Assembly: GCA_032622095.1 (NCBI GenBank)
Contig: CP136065.1
Span: 99,391,343 to 99,455,342 of the forward strand
Direction of reading: 5' to 3'
Length of the DNA stretch: 64,000 nucleotides
DNA from: Siphonodentalium dalli
Taxonomy: Eukaryota > Mollusca > Scaphopoda > Gadilida > Siphonodentaliidae
Shown: positions 13,401-24,338 of the stretch, in pieces
How the letters are laid out: each line of letters starts with the position of its first letter
Position numbering within the stretch: the first letter of the stretch is position 1
Made by a program: the position numbers and the translations under genes
The notes under the pieces: model-generated
What the model saw: the letters and a program-made list of their open reading frames with translations, nothing else
What the model was told of the DNA's origin: nothing
The model's database searches: none

Positions 13401-16400
13401 CAATGTTGCGAGTAACAAGTAGTCTGAAGTCAGCGCGGACACTAAAGCATGGGGATAGTGACATCTATATATATATGTTCATTACGTTGTTTTCGTGGCA
13501 TCAAATATATCAATAAATATATGTTCGTTACGTTGTTTTCGTGGCATCAAATATTTGACTATTAACCACTTGAACCCATTAGTACATCGTAGCTAATTGT
13601 ATGTTGGGACATGCAAATACGCAATAGATTCGCAATTATAGTTAGCTCAACGTAAAATAGTGGACCGGACCGGAAAGTACTGGACCGGGAGTGTAAACAG
13701 GTCCAAAGTGGTGTAGTGGCACCCGGTCCTGACAGGACCCCAGACTGGACTGGTTCAAGGTCTGCATCACTGAGTAACAGTGCAAAATATAGAGTTCTCT
13801 CTCTTAGTATGCTCTAAATTTTTCCACAAGATTTCTACCGGATATTCTAAAAATAGTCTCTTTTCCTTCAGAAAATTTCCAAATAAAATTTAAATTAAAG
13901 GTACTCAATCCGACTTGATGGTTCCTATATCATCAGATTCCAACCACAGCAACATTTTTTTAAATGCCGCTTCAGTTATCAGAATTGAGTAATTGTCCAA
14001 AATAATGCTAACCACAGCCAACTATAGTATAAAATTGCCCATAACCTGTTATTTATCAACAATATGTTCAAAATATTTTGCCAGTTTGTCAAATATCTGA
14101 CACAAAAAAGCCACTTGATTTTAGAGTTATCCATCTTCATCCACAATTTGGTCAGAGAAAGTCTTCTCGTTGACTGTTTACTGCGCCACTTAAAATTATG
14201 GGTGGTGAAAAATAATAGATTTCAAGCATCGATAACTGATCACTCTGAGCTTTCATGGGTGGGTTCCTCGACACGGATAAAATATTATTTACCCCCCGAA
14301 GCCAAAGAAATATTAATTTAACAGCGTTAATTCGGAAAATGCATCTTAACTATTAGATGCTGTTTTGGATGGGTATATATCCTCGATTTGTAACTATTAT
14401 TTTATGTCCGTAATCCATATTACTTACTAGGAAGAGATACACTTTCCTTAAATTCTGTGAGGGATTGCGCGAGAAATGAAACATCAATTTATGTATGATG
14501 CTGCTCACTTTAACTTTAGTACTTACAGGTAACCAGTGTATATTTATCCACGTGGCATTATCGAGTATTTTATTTACCAGCTCACTGGCATGATCATTCT
14601 TCTGTTTCTCAGCTGCAATGAACAGATATCATAATTCAAACTACTAAAATGGGGCTGAATTAGATATTAAACAGAAGCATTTTAGATACAGAATAGGGTG
14701 TCTCGTCACTTCAGTCGGTTTCATCCAAGACTCCTCAACGTAAACCAGCTGGTGAAATCGGTAGGAATAATACTGGTTACATCGAAGTACGGTTGCGTTA
14801 CTCTTCTATTGCGGACTTAAGCATGAAGTACTACTCATCTAAAATCACCAAATGACGTATTAAAATGTCACAATTATCAAAGTAACCAAGTTTATTCCAT
14901 AGAAAACATTATATTTGTTCTGTTCTCCACAAGAGAAAGCAATAATTTAATGTGAAAAATATATTTCCAAATAAAAACAAACTCATTTGACCGCGACTTC
15001 ATAACAGTTCAGGTCTTCTCTGAGCATAAACAAACACAGATTAAATGTGTGTTATTCCTAATGACATGGCATATTCTGTGGGTAATTTAAAGATGCATAC
15101 ATAGATCTGATTAAGCACCCCTCAATTACTATTTATTTGGTTCCGGGGGTAAAAAATATTTCATTTGCCGTGAGTTGAGGAACCCACCTATCAAAGCCCA
15201 GAGATGTTGGATATCAAGTTTTGAAATCTATTATTTTTCGCCATCAAGACTTGTTAGCAGCCCAGTAAAAAGTCGATGAGCCAATGATCTCAGACCAAAT
15301 TGAGGATGATGGATAACTCTGAAATCAAGAGGCTTTGTGTTGATAATAAGGCAAAATTTTGTCAAACAACAAGTTGATAAATAACACGTTTCAGGCAATT
15401 TTATACTATAGTTGACAGTGTTTAGCATTATCGGTAAAAGCAATATGCTGAAAACCACACAGATGTAGTGAAGAGGAAACATTTCCGGGACATCCAAGTT
15501 TAATGATTGTTGAATGTGCTACACATACCTGAGGTATTATTATCATCTTAAAGGGCCTTCTACATAGCACTGCAGTCATATTGCACCACAGTACGAATCA
15601 CAAAATTCGCAGAAAATGTTGTCGAAGAATGAAGTCACTGTCCTAATCTGGTAGTGCAGATTGGCGCAGTATGCGCCGTTCATCGGTGTATATGTGACTA
15701 ATTCCGACTTTTACAATGACGGAAAAGAACGAAGACATTGGAAGCACAAGAGTTTTCTGTCAAGATCAGATTTGGACTGTGATTGTGCATCACTTTGCCA
15801 TGTATCCATTTTAAACAAAACCAAGCAAATAATAAAACCCCTAAGTCGCAGCGGAAATATACGAATAACCGACGTAGATGGTCCAGATGCCGAAAATGCC
15901 AAAGATACTTTTACTGCATGGTGCGTGCGATTTGTATGGGCAAACGCCATCTGGAAGGGCATTTTAAGGTATTTTATGGATTTGCATCAATTAGCCATTG
16001 ACTATGTCAATTGAACTAACAAGAAAGAAATTGTGATATTGTTTATTGGTTGACTGTACTCACTTCCAGTAGATACACCCCACCATGAGGCAGAGTGATC
16101 CCTGTGAAAATGCTTTGCCAGTGCCCGAGCCCCAACAGACAACTGTGAATTTGGTCTGGAATTGAAAGTAAAGACATCAAGTAATATTGATAGTAGTGTT
16201 TTTTATACTGTTTAACACTGTTATACTAAATAGATTACTGGTATATACAAGTGCAGAAGGATTCATATTCACTGGTGGGAAATGTTCAGAATAAGTTCAA
16301 CAAGCAACATGGTTATATATATATTTACAGTAATGCCCTAAATAATCAACTCCTTAACCACAGCAGAATTATGGGTAATTTTTCAGGATTTAGTAAGAAA

Positions 16401-19400
16401 TATGGCTTGTTGCCATTCATTGTAAAGCTCTCAGTGAGTCACTCAAACCACATTCAGGCAGACACATTTCAAAATCTGAGCTGGCTCAAACTGATAAGGA
16501 AATATACAAATAAGATTGTAGCATTAATACTAACGAATGTTTTTCATTAAATGACTCCATCAGTTCTTTTCTTGATGGTGGAATGAGATCAACAGTTCCA
16601 ACTGTTTTCCTCACACCGAGTAAATCAAGCATCCCTCTTTTTCCCAGCAGCTACAAGTTGAAAAAAGATGGAAACGTAATAGGTCTGATAGGCACATGTA
16701 TTCTTCTCATTTTTTACAATGTGATCAGAAAATTTTGTGAAATTCTGATGTCCAAAATTATTTTTGCTGAAATTCAAAAATTCATCGCATTTCAAGTGTT
16801 TACTAATATTACTGCTTTCTCCCTTTATTCTAACAAGGGAACAATCAGTCTAATTGAGCAGCTCGACAGTTTACACAATCAATTATTTTGTGAGCATATG
16901 ATCCTAGGTCTCCCATAGAAGTTGAGGCCTCAGCAGAATGATATTCCCAGAGGGTGAATTTGGTATGCTAGCCTACTGTGTGGGATAGTGTAACTAAATT
17001 CACCCTCTGGGGAGTGGGGACCTCAATCTGCAAATGACAGACACACTATTTCAAGTCTTGTACGTCTTAAGGAAATATAAGTTGGTGATTCTTACAGAGA
17101 GTATATCCCTGATTCTGAACTTTATTTCATCATGGCTCCATATCTCAGCCAGTGCTTGCAGACCCTCCAACATTGGTGTTATTGAGTCAAAAGTAGCTGT
17201 CCTGGAAACAAATGAAAACTGTTTCAAATATACTGTTTGGAAAAATGTCATCATGCACTGGGTGACTTTATGCATGTATGGATATCCTAGGTACATGTAA
17301 CTTTAAGCAAATAGTCATGTGCATGACCAATTAAGCCACAGTGACATAGAGGCACAGAGGAACCAGCTTAATGCTAGAAATATCCTATCAAGAAAATAAG
17401 TAATTTTCTCTCTGATATTCAAACATGCATACAAGTATCTCCCATACAGTGTATGTATTGAGCATAATGGTGTATTTACTGATTACATGTATATATATTG
17501 GGTACTCTAAATGGGTTCTTTTGTTGCATATGTGAAAAAAGGTTTTTGACGCATAAATTGGACTTCGGCCTTTATGTTGGAACAGTTGACTTTTCTCTAA
17601 CCATTTTTGATTTCATACAATTACATATATCTATACATATGATTTTATTGCTAAAACAATTATTGGAATGCACATAGGTTTGTCATTTTTTTTCTTGTTG
17701 AAAGAGTGTTGTTTGAGGTCAGATTCACCATTTAAATGCGGATCTGACCTCTTGTTAACACTTTGAGTGCCACGGGCCAATCTCATCGGCCCTAATTTAC
17801 GTTCTGTAAAATCGGCCCTTTTTTTTGGCTGAATTTTTTTTTAGTATGCTTAAGCATGCTATAGGGCATGTTATAACTCAAAACTATCACCAAGTATTCA
17901 TAGTAATAATTTTGATGCCCATGAAAAACGTAAGATTCCCTGGCCCTAAACCTACAAAATAAGCCTGTTAAAGAATATAAGAAACAATTATTAAACTTGT
18001 AAAAAATTGTAAAAAATAATAACAAATGATGAAAAATTGTTAGGCCAATGCATTCTCTTATGAGGCGACCTATGGTCGACTCGCATATATAAGAAAATAC
18101 ATTGGCACAGGGTATATGGGTTGATACAAAAAATTGGACCTGGCACTCAACGGGTTAAACTAAATTCACCGTCTGGGGACCTCAATCTGCAAATGACAGA
18201 CACACTATTTCAAGTCTTGTACGTCTTAAGGAAATATAAGTTGGTGATTCTTACAGAGAGTATATCCCTGATTCTGAAGCTGGTTCAAATCTATATAGGA
18301 CTCGTGCTTCATGTGAAGTTGAGATAACATAATTTATGTATCTGGGCAAGTTTGTCAGTTGCTTTACGAGGGTCGGTGGTTTTTATGGGATGTGGAGTGA
18401 TATCCCAGTAAAATTAGTCCCCTGTGCAGTCTTTCCTCCATCCATAAAACTGACAACATTGTGATATTGTGGATGAAACAACCATAAACTATAATCCAAA
18501 TTTAACCCTGATAAACAAATATGGATAAGTGACTTCTTTCAATTTGAAACCTCTATGCTTATATCAGTCTCTGGAGGGCCGATATAAATTTTACAACAGT
18601 AATGCCCTAAGTAATCGACCCCTTAACCACAGGTTAAGGAATTGATTATTTAGAGCATTACTGTACATACCTGGACTCGACATAGACTTTTTCATCCAGT
18701 AGGTCATACTTTGGCAATCCTGATATTGGACATTCTCTGTAAAAATGAAACAATAGACAGTGAAATAGCTCTAAATGACTGGAAAATAAATGGCATGTCA
18801 ATTCTCAGTCTAAGTAAACATACACTCAGATTCATACTGATACTATTTTTATATGTGGGTATGTAGTTTACTCCAGACTGGTCAATTCTTTGATCCAGCG
18901 AGCAAATATTATTTTGGTATTTGCTTTTCATATTTATCTTTATAGCATTACTACCGGCGAATCATGGTCACACACTCTAACTAAAACAATATGTCACCCA
19001 AGAAGACACCGGACTATTTCAATCGTGGAAATGATATATAAATATTAATAATGTTGTTTGAAGTGGGACTGATAATGGAACTATATCGAGTCTATTCTCT
19101 ACGGGTCTGTGGCCCCTGTGTGCGCTTCGAACACATGACAAACGGATCCTACTTTTTTATATATATTGATAATATTATTATGTTACTTCAATATATCATT
19201 GGAAAATAGGTTTATATTGGACCTAAATATTGACATTGGTTCATATTGGACTTATTTGGTTCTGATATAAGCCCATAGTGGACTTATACCCATTATGCTG
19301 TTGGTTGGCCACAGTGAAAGCACATCTATAAAGAGTGTACATCTGGTGCTGAAATAGGTCCATAGTGAGCTTCTTTTTTTTTTTAAATTTATTTAACTAA

Positions 19401-21073
19401 AAACAATTTAATAACAATTTTTAAAAACTAACGCTGTTATAACCTCTGCCAGAGTAACCCGAGTCATCACACCAAATTTGGTTGAAATCGGACCAGCAGT
19501 GTGGGAGAAAAATCTGGACAGACAGACGGACAGACAGACAAATCCTACTCTTTTATATATATATAGATGCTGTTATTTATATTAAACTTGCATATTACAA
19601 CACTTTTGGTGAACATTAATGCAGAGGGGAAACGGGGACTATTTTGTTATATGCAGAAGCGCAGCTTCTTTCATTGAATGTAGTCTGTTGGCAATCAGCT
19701 GATTCATGTTCGTCTACATTTAATTTAACAAAACAAGCACCTGCATGAGAGAAAAAATAGTAAATTTGAAATAACGCATTTCATAAAAAGGAAACTTTAA
19801 TGAATGCAAGAATTCTCTCATTTGTGGGTACAAACAAATACCAAGCGAAATTTGCTTGTACCAACTCATGATAAATCTCCTATTCATTCAAAAGCCATAG
19901 GTATCCTTGATGTATTAGCTCTATGTATTAGCTCTATGTATTAGCTCTATGTATTAGCTCTATGTATTAGCTCTAAGTATTAGCTCTATGTATTAGCTCT
20001 ATGTATTAGCTCTATGTATTAGCTCTAAGTATTAGCTCTATGTATTAGCTCTATGTATTAGCATAACCAGTTTGCAATATAATTTATATGGTTCAAGCAC
20101 ATTAATCCTTGGGAGTAAAAAAATATATTGAAATTTTAAGATCAGAAACACAAATATATTTCGTTGACACATTGTACCACCAATAAACATACAGACAACA
20201 GCAGTATGTCAATGGGGCGGTGAATAGCTATAAACCATATAATGATGGGAGCTGTGCTGATGCAGCATTAAAATACTGTATCACCACATCAGTCATGGAA
20301 GGGTATACTATTTGGAGACACAATCTCTTTTCATACACACTAATATTGCTTTTACAGATGTGCCTATGCTGGTTCACAAACACACACGAACATCCCTTGT
20401 TCTAGTCTTTAAATGTAAAAAAAATAAAATGTGTATCACACAAAATGAATGACCCTGTTAGAATCATTGATAAATTTCCAACATAAGTGCATGAATTTAC
20501 AATTCAGTACATTATGATTTTGACAACAACAAAGTTATTTGAAAACTGCCAATTTAGCAGATCCATTACAAACTCACTTGTTTTTCATCCACATTTGCAG
20601 CATGCTGGCGACCTCTTTATATAGAGGTGAGGAAGGATAACCAACTATTGTCTGTCGGAGTTTATCTTCCTTAGTGTTTAATGTTTCATTTGTCATCCGC
20701 AGGATCTCATCTTTTTTTAGAATAGCATCTGGTCGATCAATATCCTCCAATAGAATCTAGAAAAGATACATGTACTTTCATGGTTGCCATCAGAAACAAT
20801 CAGAACTAACATTTTGGTAGTAAGCATGCATGTACTTTTTCCAAGTTCATGCATTTCAAAGAAGATAGGAAAAGCTAGTTACAAATAGACTCGCCTGCGA
20901 AAGCTTCAAAGGTTGGCATTGTCAATAAAGAATATATACACATGCTTGTAACAAAGAATTCTTCAGCCATTGTAAAATAGATGTACATGTACATACATAC
21001 TCTGAAGTTGAAGCAAGTTGATACAGAAATAAAAACTTACCTCTTTTACAAGACTTTCAAGATTCAGTGCCAT
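10381..21073 (-). CDS. Conserved uncharacterised 195-aa protein (7 coding exons)
   Basis: Joined CDS on the minus strand: 21073-21041, 20756-20578, 18736-18671, 16155-16064, 14612-14527, 12508-12472, 10475-10381; 588 nt, 195 residues. Every junction is GT-AG with matching phase, and the frame runs from an ATG to a TGA without a break, which chance would not give over six introns. The N-terminal third (about residues 1-70) is charged and helical-looking. The middle has CPISGLPKYDLLDEKVYVES (about 73-92) and ARALAKHFHRDHSASWWG (about 102-119). The C-terminus has TWINIHWLP, then GYGVRW (165-170) and FRGFLEPQMVDGHAAGWKH. No signal peptide or membrane segment is seen, so it is probably cytosolic or nuclear. 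The GYGxRW...GFLEP...GHxxGWxH ending looks like a conserved eukaryotic family seen only as hypothetical proteins; that is recollection and I assign no function. A good acceptor at 21121-21120 suggests an upstream 5' UTR exon. The introns are full of MITEs. Confidence 0.82.
10592..10842. mobile_element. TTAA-flanked double-hairpin MITE (family T1)
   Basis: Left end TTAACCCTTTTATGAGC; degenerate right end with TTAA at 10839. It carries two hairpins of the ATTCTCTTATATATGCGAG type (10636-10700 and 10725-10790) joined by a ttacaaggtcaaggtaaatattgtta linker. The TTAA target and CCCTTT terminus are piggyBac-like. Lies in intron 6 of the minus-strand gene. Confidence 0.7.
11633..11799. mobile_element. 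Hairpin MITE, family D
   Basis: Inverted arms: aacacagaacgacatgtgtg with ttaatgggtttgttgata on the left, their reverse complements (with a few changes) on the right. A related copy in the opposite sense of its core lies at 42008-42132. Shared core: tctatccttctgcgatggca and its complement. Confidence 0.7.
12302..12452. mobile_element. Short hairpin MITE
   Basis: Left arm contains gaatatctagcatttatgag and tggatacc, matched by ggtatccactctaaaacactagatatcc on the right; the middle is a looser hairpin. It ends about 20 bp from exon 6 of the minus-strand gene, on the donor side. Confidence 0.55.
12472..12508 (-). CDS. Uncharacterised 195-aa protein, exon 6
   Basis: Micro-exon of 37 nt, acceptor TTCCTCTTGCAG, donor GAAG|GTAAGT, phase 0 in and 1 out. 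It encodes QDVYVIEARQEE. Such a short exon is easily missed by gene finders; the strong sites and the frame on both sides support it. Confidence 0.8.
12815..12933. repeat. Two-copy direct repeat, 69-bp period
   Basis: The unit starts atattggtaagtaccc and has a C-rich core (acccaccaccccatcccgcc); copies begin at 12815 and 12884 and are essentially identical over about 50 bp. The C-rich run makes both strands open in several frames, which explains apparent ORFs here. Confidence 0.8.
13470..13553. repeat. Two-copy direct repeat around an acgttgttttcgtggcatc core
   Basis: Two adjacent copies of about 45 bp, joined by AT-rich sequence, differing at one or two bases. Confidence 0.7.
13895..14349. 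mobile_element. TTAA-flanked foldback element (family F, diverged)
   Basis: Starts TTAAAGGTACTCAATCCG, as the copy at 56180-56667 does, and ends near TTAA at 14346. The 14203-14322 part is a near reverse complement of 15112-15243, so two elements lie in opposite orientation here. Distinctive core: gaggaacccacc and gaagccaaagaaat. No coding sequence. Confidence 0.6.
14527..14612 (-). CDS. Uncharacterised 195-aa protein, exon 5
   Basis: 86 nt, acceptor TTCATTGCAG, donor CCT|GTAAGT, phase 1 in and 0 out. It encodes EKQKNDHASELVNKILDNA followed by TWINIHWLP. Confidence 0.82.
15087..15260. mobile_element. Partial family F element, inverted relative to 13895-14349
   Basis: Begins TTAAAGATGCATAC, as the copy at 27913 does, and carries the ggttccgggggtaaaaaata and gttgaggaacccacc core. 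The other end was not located with confidence. Confidence 0.5.
16064..16155 (-). CDS. Uncharacterised 195-aa protein, exon 4
   Basis: 92 nt, acceptor AATTCCAG, donor GGAA|GTGAGT, phase 2 in and 1 out. It encodes the His/Trp-rich segment ARALAKHFHRDHSASWWG, probably a conserved core of the protein. Confidence 0.82.
16329..16440. mobile_element. Half copy of MITE family A
   Basis: One arm only (acagtaatgccctaaataat to gccattcattgtaaagctctc), diverged from the complete copy at 8900-9119. In intron 3 of the minus-strand gene. Confidence 0.75.
16920..17045. mobile_element. Hairpin MITE, family C
   Basis: Arms carry cagaatgatattcccagagg and its approximate complement ending ggacctcaatctgcaaatga, with ggtgaatttggtatgctagc inside. 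Relatives lie at 48093-48190, 48408-48505 and 59985-60150, where the arms match better. Confidence 0.65.
17016..17119. repeat. 104-bp direct repeat, copy 1
   Basis: Identical, as far as I can read, to 18175-18278, 1159 bp away in the same orientation. The repeat begins in the right arm of a family C MITE and runs on into flanking sequence, so it is a local duplication and not a MITE copy alone. Confidence 0.8.
17755..18158. mobile_element. TTAA-flanked MITE (family T2)
   Basis: Ends TTAACACTTTGAGTGCCACG and GGCACTCAACGGGTTAA. The interior has catcggccc repeats and one shortened ATTCTCTTAT hairpin (18047-18112). Closely related to 28008-28234, which is shorter. It lies between the two copies of the 104-bp direct repeat. 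Confidence 0.75.
18175..18278. repeat. 104-bp direct repeat, copy 2
   Basis: Second copy of 17016-17119. It starts 17 bp after the T2 MITE. Confidence 0.8.
18595..18666. mobile_element. Internally deleted MITE family A copy
   Basis: Both termini are present (acagtaatgccctaagtaat and attatttagagcattactgt), but only about 70 bp remain. It abuts the donor site of exon 3 of the minus-strand gene (18670-18669). Confidence 0.75.
18671..18736 (-). CDS. Uncharacterised 195-aa protein, exon 3
   Basis: 66 nt, acceptor TTTTTACAG, donor AG|GTATGT, phase 2 in and 2 out. It encodes CPISGLPKYDLLDEKVYVES. It lies a few bases beyond a deleted family A MITE (18595-18666), which ends right at the donor side in the intron. 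Confidence 0.82.
19440..19572. repeat. Dispersed repeat 3' end with gacagacagac and tatatatatag tail
   Basis: Contains aacctctgccagagtaaccc, ccaaatttggttgaaatcgg, a gacagacagacggacagaca run and a tatata tail. The same ending occurs at about 44860-44905, and a similar gtctgtctgtctgtc run starts the 50-kb repeat. Confidence 0.55.
19912..20063. repeat. 13-bp microsatellite-like array
   Basis: About eleven tandem copies of tgtattagctcta, two of them with aagt for atgt. In intron 2 of the minus-strand gene. Confidence 0.9.
20578..20756 (-). CDS. Uncharacterised 195-aa protein, exon 2
   Basis: Largest exon, 179 nt. Acceptor TTTTCTAG, donor AA|GTGAGT, phase 0 in and phase 2 out. It encodes an acidic, helical-looking stretch with EILRMTNETLNTKEDKLRQ and VASMLQMWMKN. 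The reading is open throughout in the joined frame. Confidence 0.82.
21041..21073 (-). CDS. Uncharacterised 195-aa protein, exon 1
   Basis: Start codon at 21073-21071, eleven codons (MALNLESLVKE), then donor GAG|GTAAG; ends in phase 0. The start is chosen because it is the first ATG of the joined frame and upstream in-frame sequence runs quickly into a TGA. A TTTTTTCAG acceptor 46 bp upstream implies that this exon has a spliced 5' leader. Confidence 0.75.
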
Positions 21074-21371
21074 CTTATCACAAATCAAATTCCTTGGATC
21101 ACAAGATATTCTACACTACCTGAAAAAAGTAAAGACAATCTTTTGTTTCATACAAGCTTTTCCATTAGAATGTTAATGTATTTATGTTTTATTTTTTATT
21201 ATTCATTTTTCAAAACTAGATGAGTGCATGGTTTCACACTAATATTAGTATTTAGTTGATAAATACATGTGCATTGGTCGTAATTGTTACTTTTAAAGAA
21301 ATCATACTCACATCATAGCATTTAGAACTCGCAATGGAATTTAGATGGTATAAGCCATATTTTATAAGGTG

Positions 21372-21629
21372 GTTAAGGGGTCAGCCCCGTGTATAAAATC
21401 TAAAAACTACCTGACCAACTATAAACCAAGAAGAAAGAGGAAAGCTAAAAAGTTCGAGGATTTTGTCAGTGATAACATCATAGAAAAACTGACTATTAAC
21501 AACGAAAGTGCCTTCGAACTGATCCCGTCAAACACGGATCAATTTAGAAACTGCTTCTTTCTGGACGATACCACAGTCAACACTGCTGACTTAGATACAT
21601 TCAAGTCGGCCCTGGGAGAATATCACTAG
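21372..21629 (+). pseudogene. Coding-like fragment, C-terminal, family unknown
   Basis: An open frame with no ATG that ends in TAG at 21627-21629. Its codon use is clearly coding-like: many C-ending codons, and more G+C than the surroundings. The protein is Lys/Arg-rich at its start (KPRRKRKAKKFEDFVSDN) and then acidic and polar to the end (LDTFKSALGEYH). It lies about 250 bp upstream of the ATG of the minus-strand gene, in the opposite sense. It could be the last exon of another gene, a retropseudogene piece or a transposon ORF remnant. I do not recognise the family. Confidence 0.35.
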
Positions 21630-21954
21630 CGCTCCTCCCACCATACTACAAAAGCCAGATTTTGTCACTAAGGAAGTACCATATACAGATACAGCCATGC
21701 TACTAAGTTCCAAATGATCTAGGTAATGTGTTGTAATATTCCAGAACAAAATTCTTAAAAATAAATTTATAGCAAAAATTGCCTATTTACCAAGCACAGC
21801 CGCCAGTTAAATGTTATGTCTGTTTATAATACTGATATGGTTGCTTTAGTTCCCAGACAACTGCTTCATATATAACTTTTCTGGGGATATTTTCATGGAA
21901 ATCGATCCCATTCAAAATTGGTCACTTGACCATATATATATATAAATCACAGAA

Positions 21955-22076
21955 ACTGTTGTTGGAAATTTGTGCCACCCCCCCACAAAAACAGATATCC
22001 CCACCCCTACTTATTATAAGTAGGGGTGGGGATATCTGTTTTTTTCGAGGTATTTGACACAAATTTCCAACAACTG
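21955..22076. mobile_element. Perfect hairpin element
   Basis: Two arms of about 60 bp meet near 22017. Left: aactgttgttggaaatttgt then acagatatccccaccccta; right: their complements. The arms differ only near a C-run and cgaggtatttgac. No coding sequence. Confidence 0.8.
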
Positions 22077-22702
22077 TGCCCATACATGTAATTTGGCACA
22101 AATCAGGTCTGGCAATTCCCAATTATAGCTATAATAGACACATGTAGCTAGTGTAGCTACATATGGCTATTGGTGATGGATGAATCTGCATGGTTGCAGA
22201 GAGATAACTCAATCCAACAAACAATCATTGTAATATACAATAACCTGATTTGATTATTCTTAGTTAAAGTTAATAAATAGTTTGCCATTTTCATGTATAA
22301 TTAACAAAATAGTCTAACATGGTTATATATATATACTTTTTCCTGACAAGTGTACCTAAATACAAGAATAGTAAATCATATGTGGATGGATGCGAGTCCC
22401 ATATATCACATAGCATAACAGATTTCCAATCAGATACCGGTATGTGTGCTTAGCTATATATATGCTTGTTGGATATTCCGCAAGCTGGTGCAACCGAAAT
22501 GACACTTGCAGTGGTTTCATGAGTTGCTACAAAATAATATCCCTGAGATCACCATTAGTTGCAACAGCTCGCGGTAATGCTTACATGCCATGCCAATTGG
22601 TAAAATATTGTTTTACGATAGTCAAATGTAGCTACAATAGCTACATATAGCTATAGTAGCCATGATTGGGAAATGCCAAACCTGCAAATTGCGACAGTTC
22701 TA

Positions 22703-23138
22703 ACAGGTCAGGGAGAACCCAAAATCGATGAACCGTACTAAACCTCGATTTGTGTAAAAAACCTAGATCGAGGTTCTTCGAGACCATGTGACTACTGGTC
22801 AAAACATACACCCATGATATAAGGGGAAACACTCTAAACCAAATATGATACTAATGGAAGTAATATAGTGTAAGTGGTATAATGTGGAGTATTTCATTTT
22901 ACACCTATGCCATGCCCATGGGAGGCAATTACACATTTAATAATTAATTGTGCTTAAGCGCAATCAAGCACAATTAATTATTAAATGTGAATTTCGCCTC
23001 CCATAAGTGTAAGATGAAATACTCCACACTATAATAGTCTATATCACCAGTGGTCATATGGTCTTGAAAAACCTCGATCTAGGTTTTTTACACAAATCGA
23101 GGTTTAGTACATCAATTTTGGGTTCTCCCTGACCTGTA
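22703..23138. mobile_element. Large foldback element between the two genes
   Basis: The outer arms carry acaggtcagggagaaccca with tcgatttgtgtaaaaaacct and their complements. The inner palindrome is centred near 22957 (acaattaattattaaatgtg on both sides), and about 70-bp segments with ggagtatttcat pair between them. The element covers about 436 bp. It lies about 1.2 kb upstream of the plus-strand ATG. Confidence 0.8.
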
Positions 23139-23701
23139 CAAAACCTGTGCTTGTACTAAGTTGTAGTAGTACCGTACATACCTAGTTCCGGGGAAACTCG
23201 AAAGATTTACACTCTTGTGTATATCATGTATGTGACTCAACTGGGTCTAGTACATATACCTCCAGATTAATATTAATATACCAGTATTCTTCTGTTCTTT
23301 GTCGGTCTTTAAGTTAATGACAAGTAAATAGACCAGTTCGGCCCAAACTACTACCGAACAACTGAATCAACCAATAGTTAGGGGTACCGACAGCAGAAAT
23401 TTCGTAATATATTGCTGGAAAATTAGTCTGGAATATTCTTATTTTGTTTACATTGCATTGCATTGCATCAGCAACATAATTATACTTCCGCATTACGGCC
23501 GGTAACTCTAAAATGTGAGATTTCAAAAAAATTGGAATAATAAAAACAACTATCTGGATGAGCATAGATTGTAGAATTATCTAAATCTGAAATCTCATAT
23601 TTAATTCAACAATTTTGTAGCATTTAATCATTGTTTCAATAGCCATAACTGTAACTAAAATGTCAGAGATTACGTAAAGCTGAAGTCATTAAGAAAAGAT
23701 G

Positions 23702-23729
23702 AATTATTATTATTATTATTATTATTATA
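23702..23729. repeat. (ATT)n microsatellite
   Basis: About nine perfect trinucleotide units. Confidence 0.9.
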
Positions 23730-23781
23730 ATTGTTCGTCTCCAGTTCCACAATTTTATTTGATCGGTCCTTGAATCTTTGT

Positions 23782-23815
23782 CACGTGATTGCTTCATTGC
23801 AGGGGCACGCACGTG
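23782..23815 (+). promoter_or_regulatory. Paired CACGTG boxes upstream of the TMEM130-like gene
   Basis: Two CACGTG sites, 23782-23787 within GTCACGTGAT and 23810-23815 within GCACGTGAC, start 28 bp apart. The first matches the CLEAR element GTCACGTGAC at nine of ten bases. CACGTG/CATGTG boxes with flanking T/A are bound by MITF/TFE factors, which in vertebrates control PMEL and GPNMB, relatives of the neighbouring gene. The sites lie about 525-555 bp before the ATG, in a stretch richer in CpG and GGCGGG than its surroundings. Promoter function is inferred. Confidence 0.45.
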
Positions 23816-24338
23816 ACTGTGTTTACATTAGCGAGACGATTTTCAACAAGACAACAACAAGGCGGGACAGCGATAGTTCTTCAGCAGATTAGAGTATTAG
23901 TACTGTATTACCAGTGATTACAACAGCAAAATAAAGAAATTACACACACACTATTGATTTGGCTATACTGTATACCGGTATTAGTATTACACTTGCACTT
24001 GCAGATTCAACAATGTCAACATGCGGCGTTTGAACTTAAACTTTAAAGTTTGAAGGAGCTACTCAGCTTGGTCAATTCAAATTGAAAAACACAAATTGAG
24101 TCAAACATATACATCTGTACATCACCAGCTGATCATTACATGATCATACCGTAGAGATGATACATATCATGAAATGTGAATGATTTTATAAATTAAAATG
24201 TCAGTCATATGGAAATTCATAACTTATAATCGCTTTGAGAAAAATATGTTGTTGTCAATGTCATGGAACAGATATGCCGGACAGATGGATAATCCACATA
24301 ATATTATTCGTTGAACGGAATTTTCCTGTTGTCGCAAA

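Noticed and set aside
15661-16014. 117-codon plus-strand open frame with an overlapping RCRKCQRYF-containing frame
   Set aside because: Opens with TTG, no splice or homology support, and open in several frames; at best a relic that I cannot assign.
19912-20063. Possible telomeric repeat
   Set aside because: The unit is 13 bp and A/T-rich (tgtattagctcta), unlike TTAGGG; a simple satellite.
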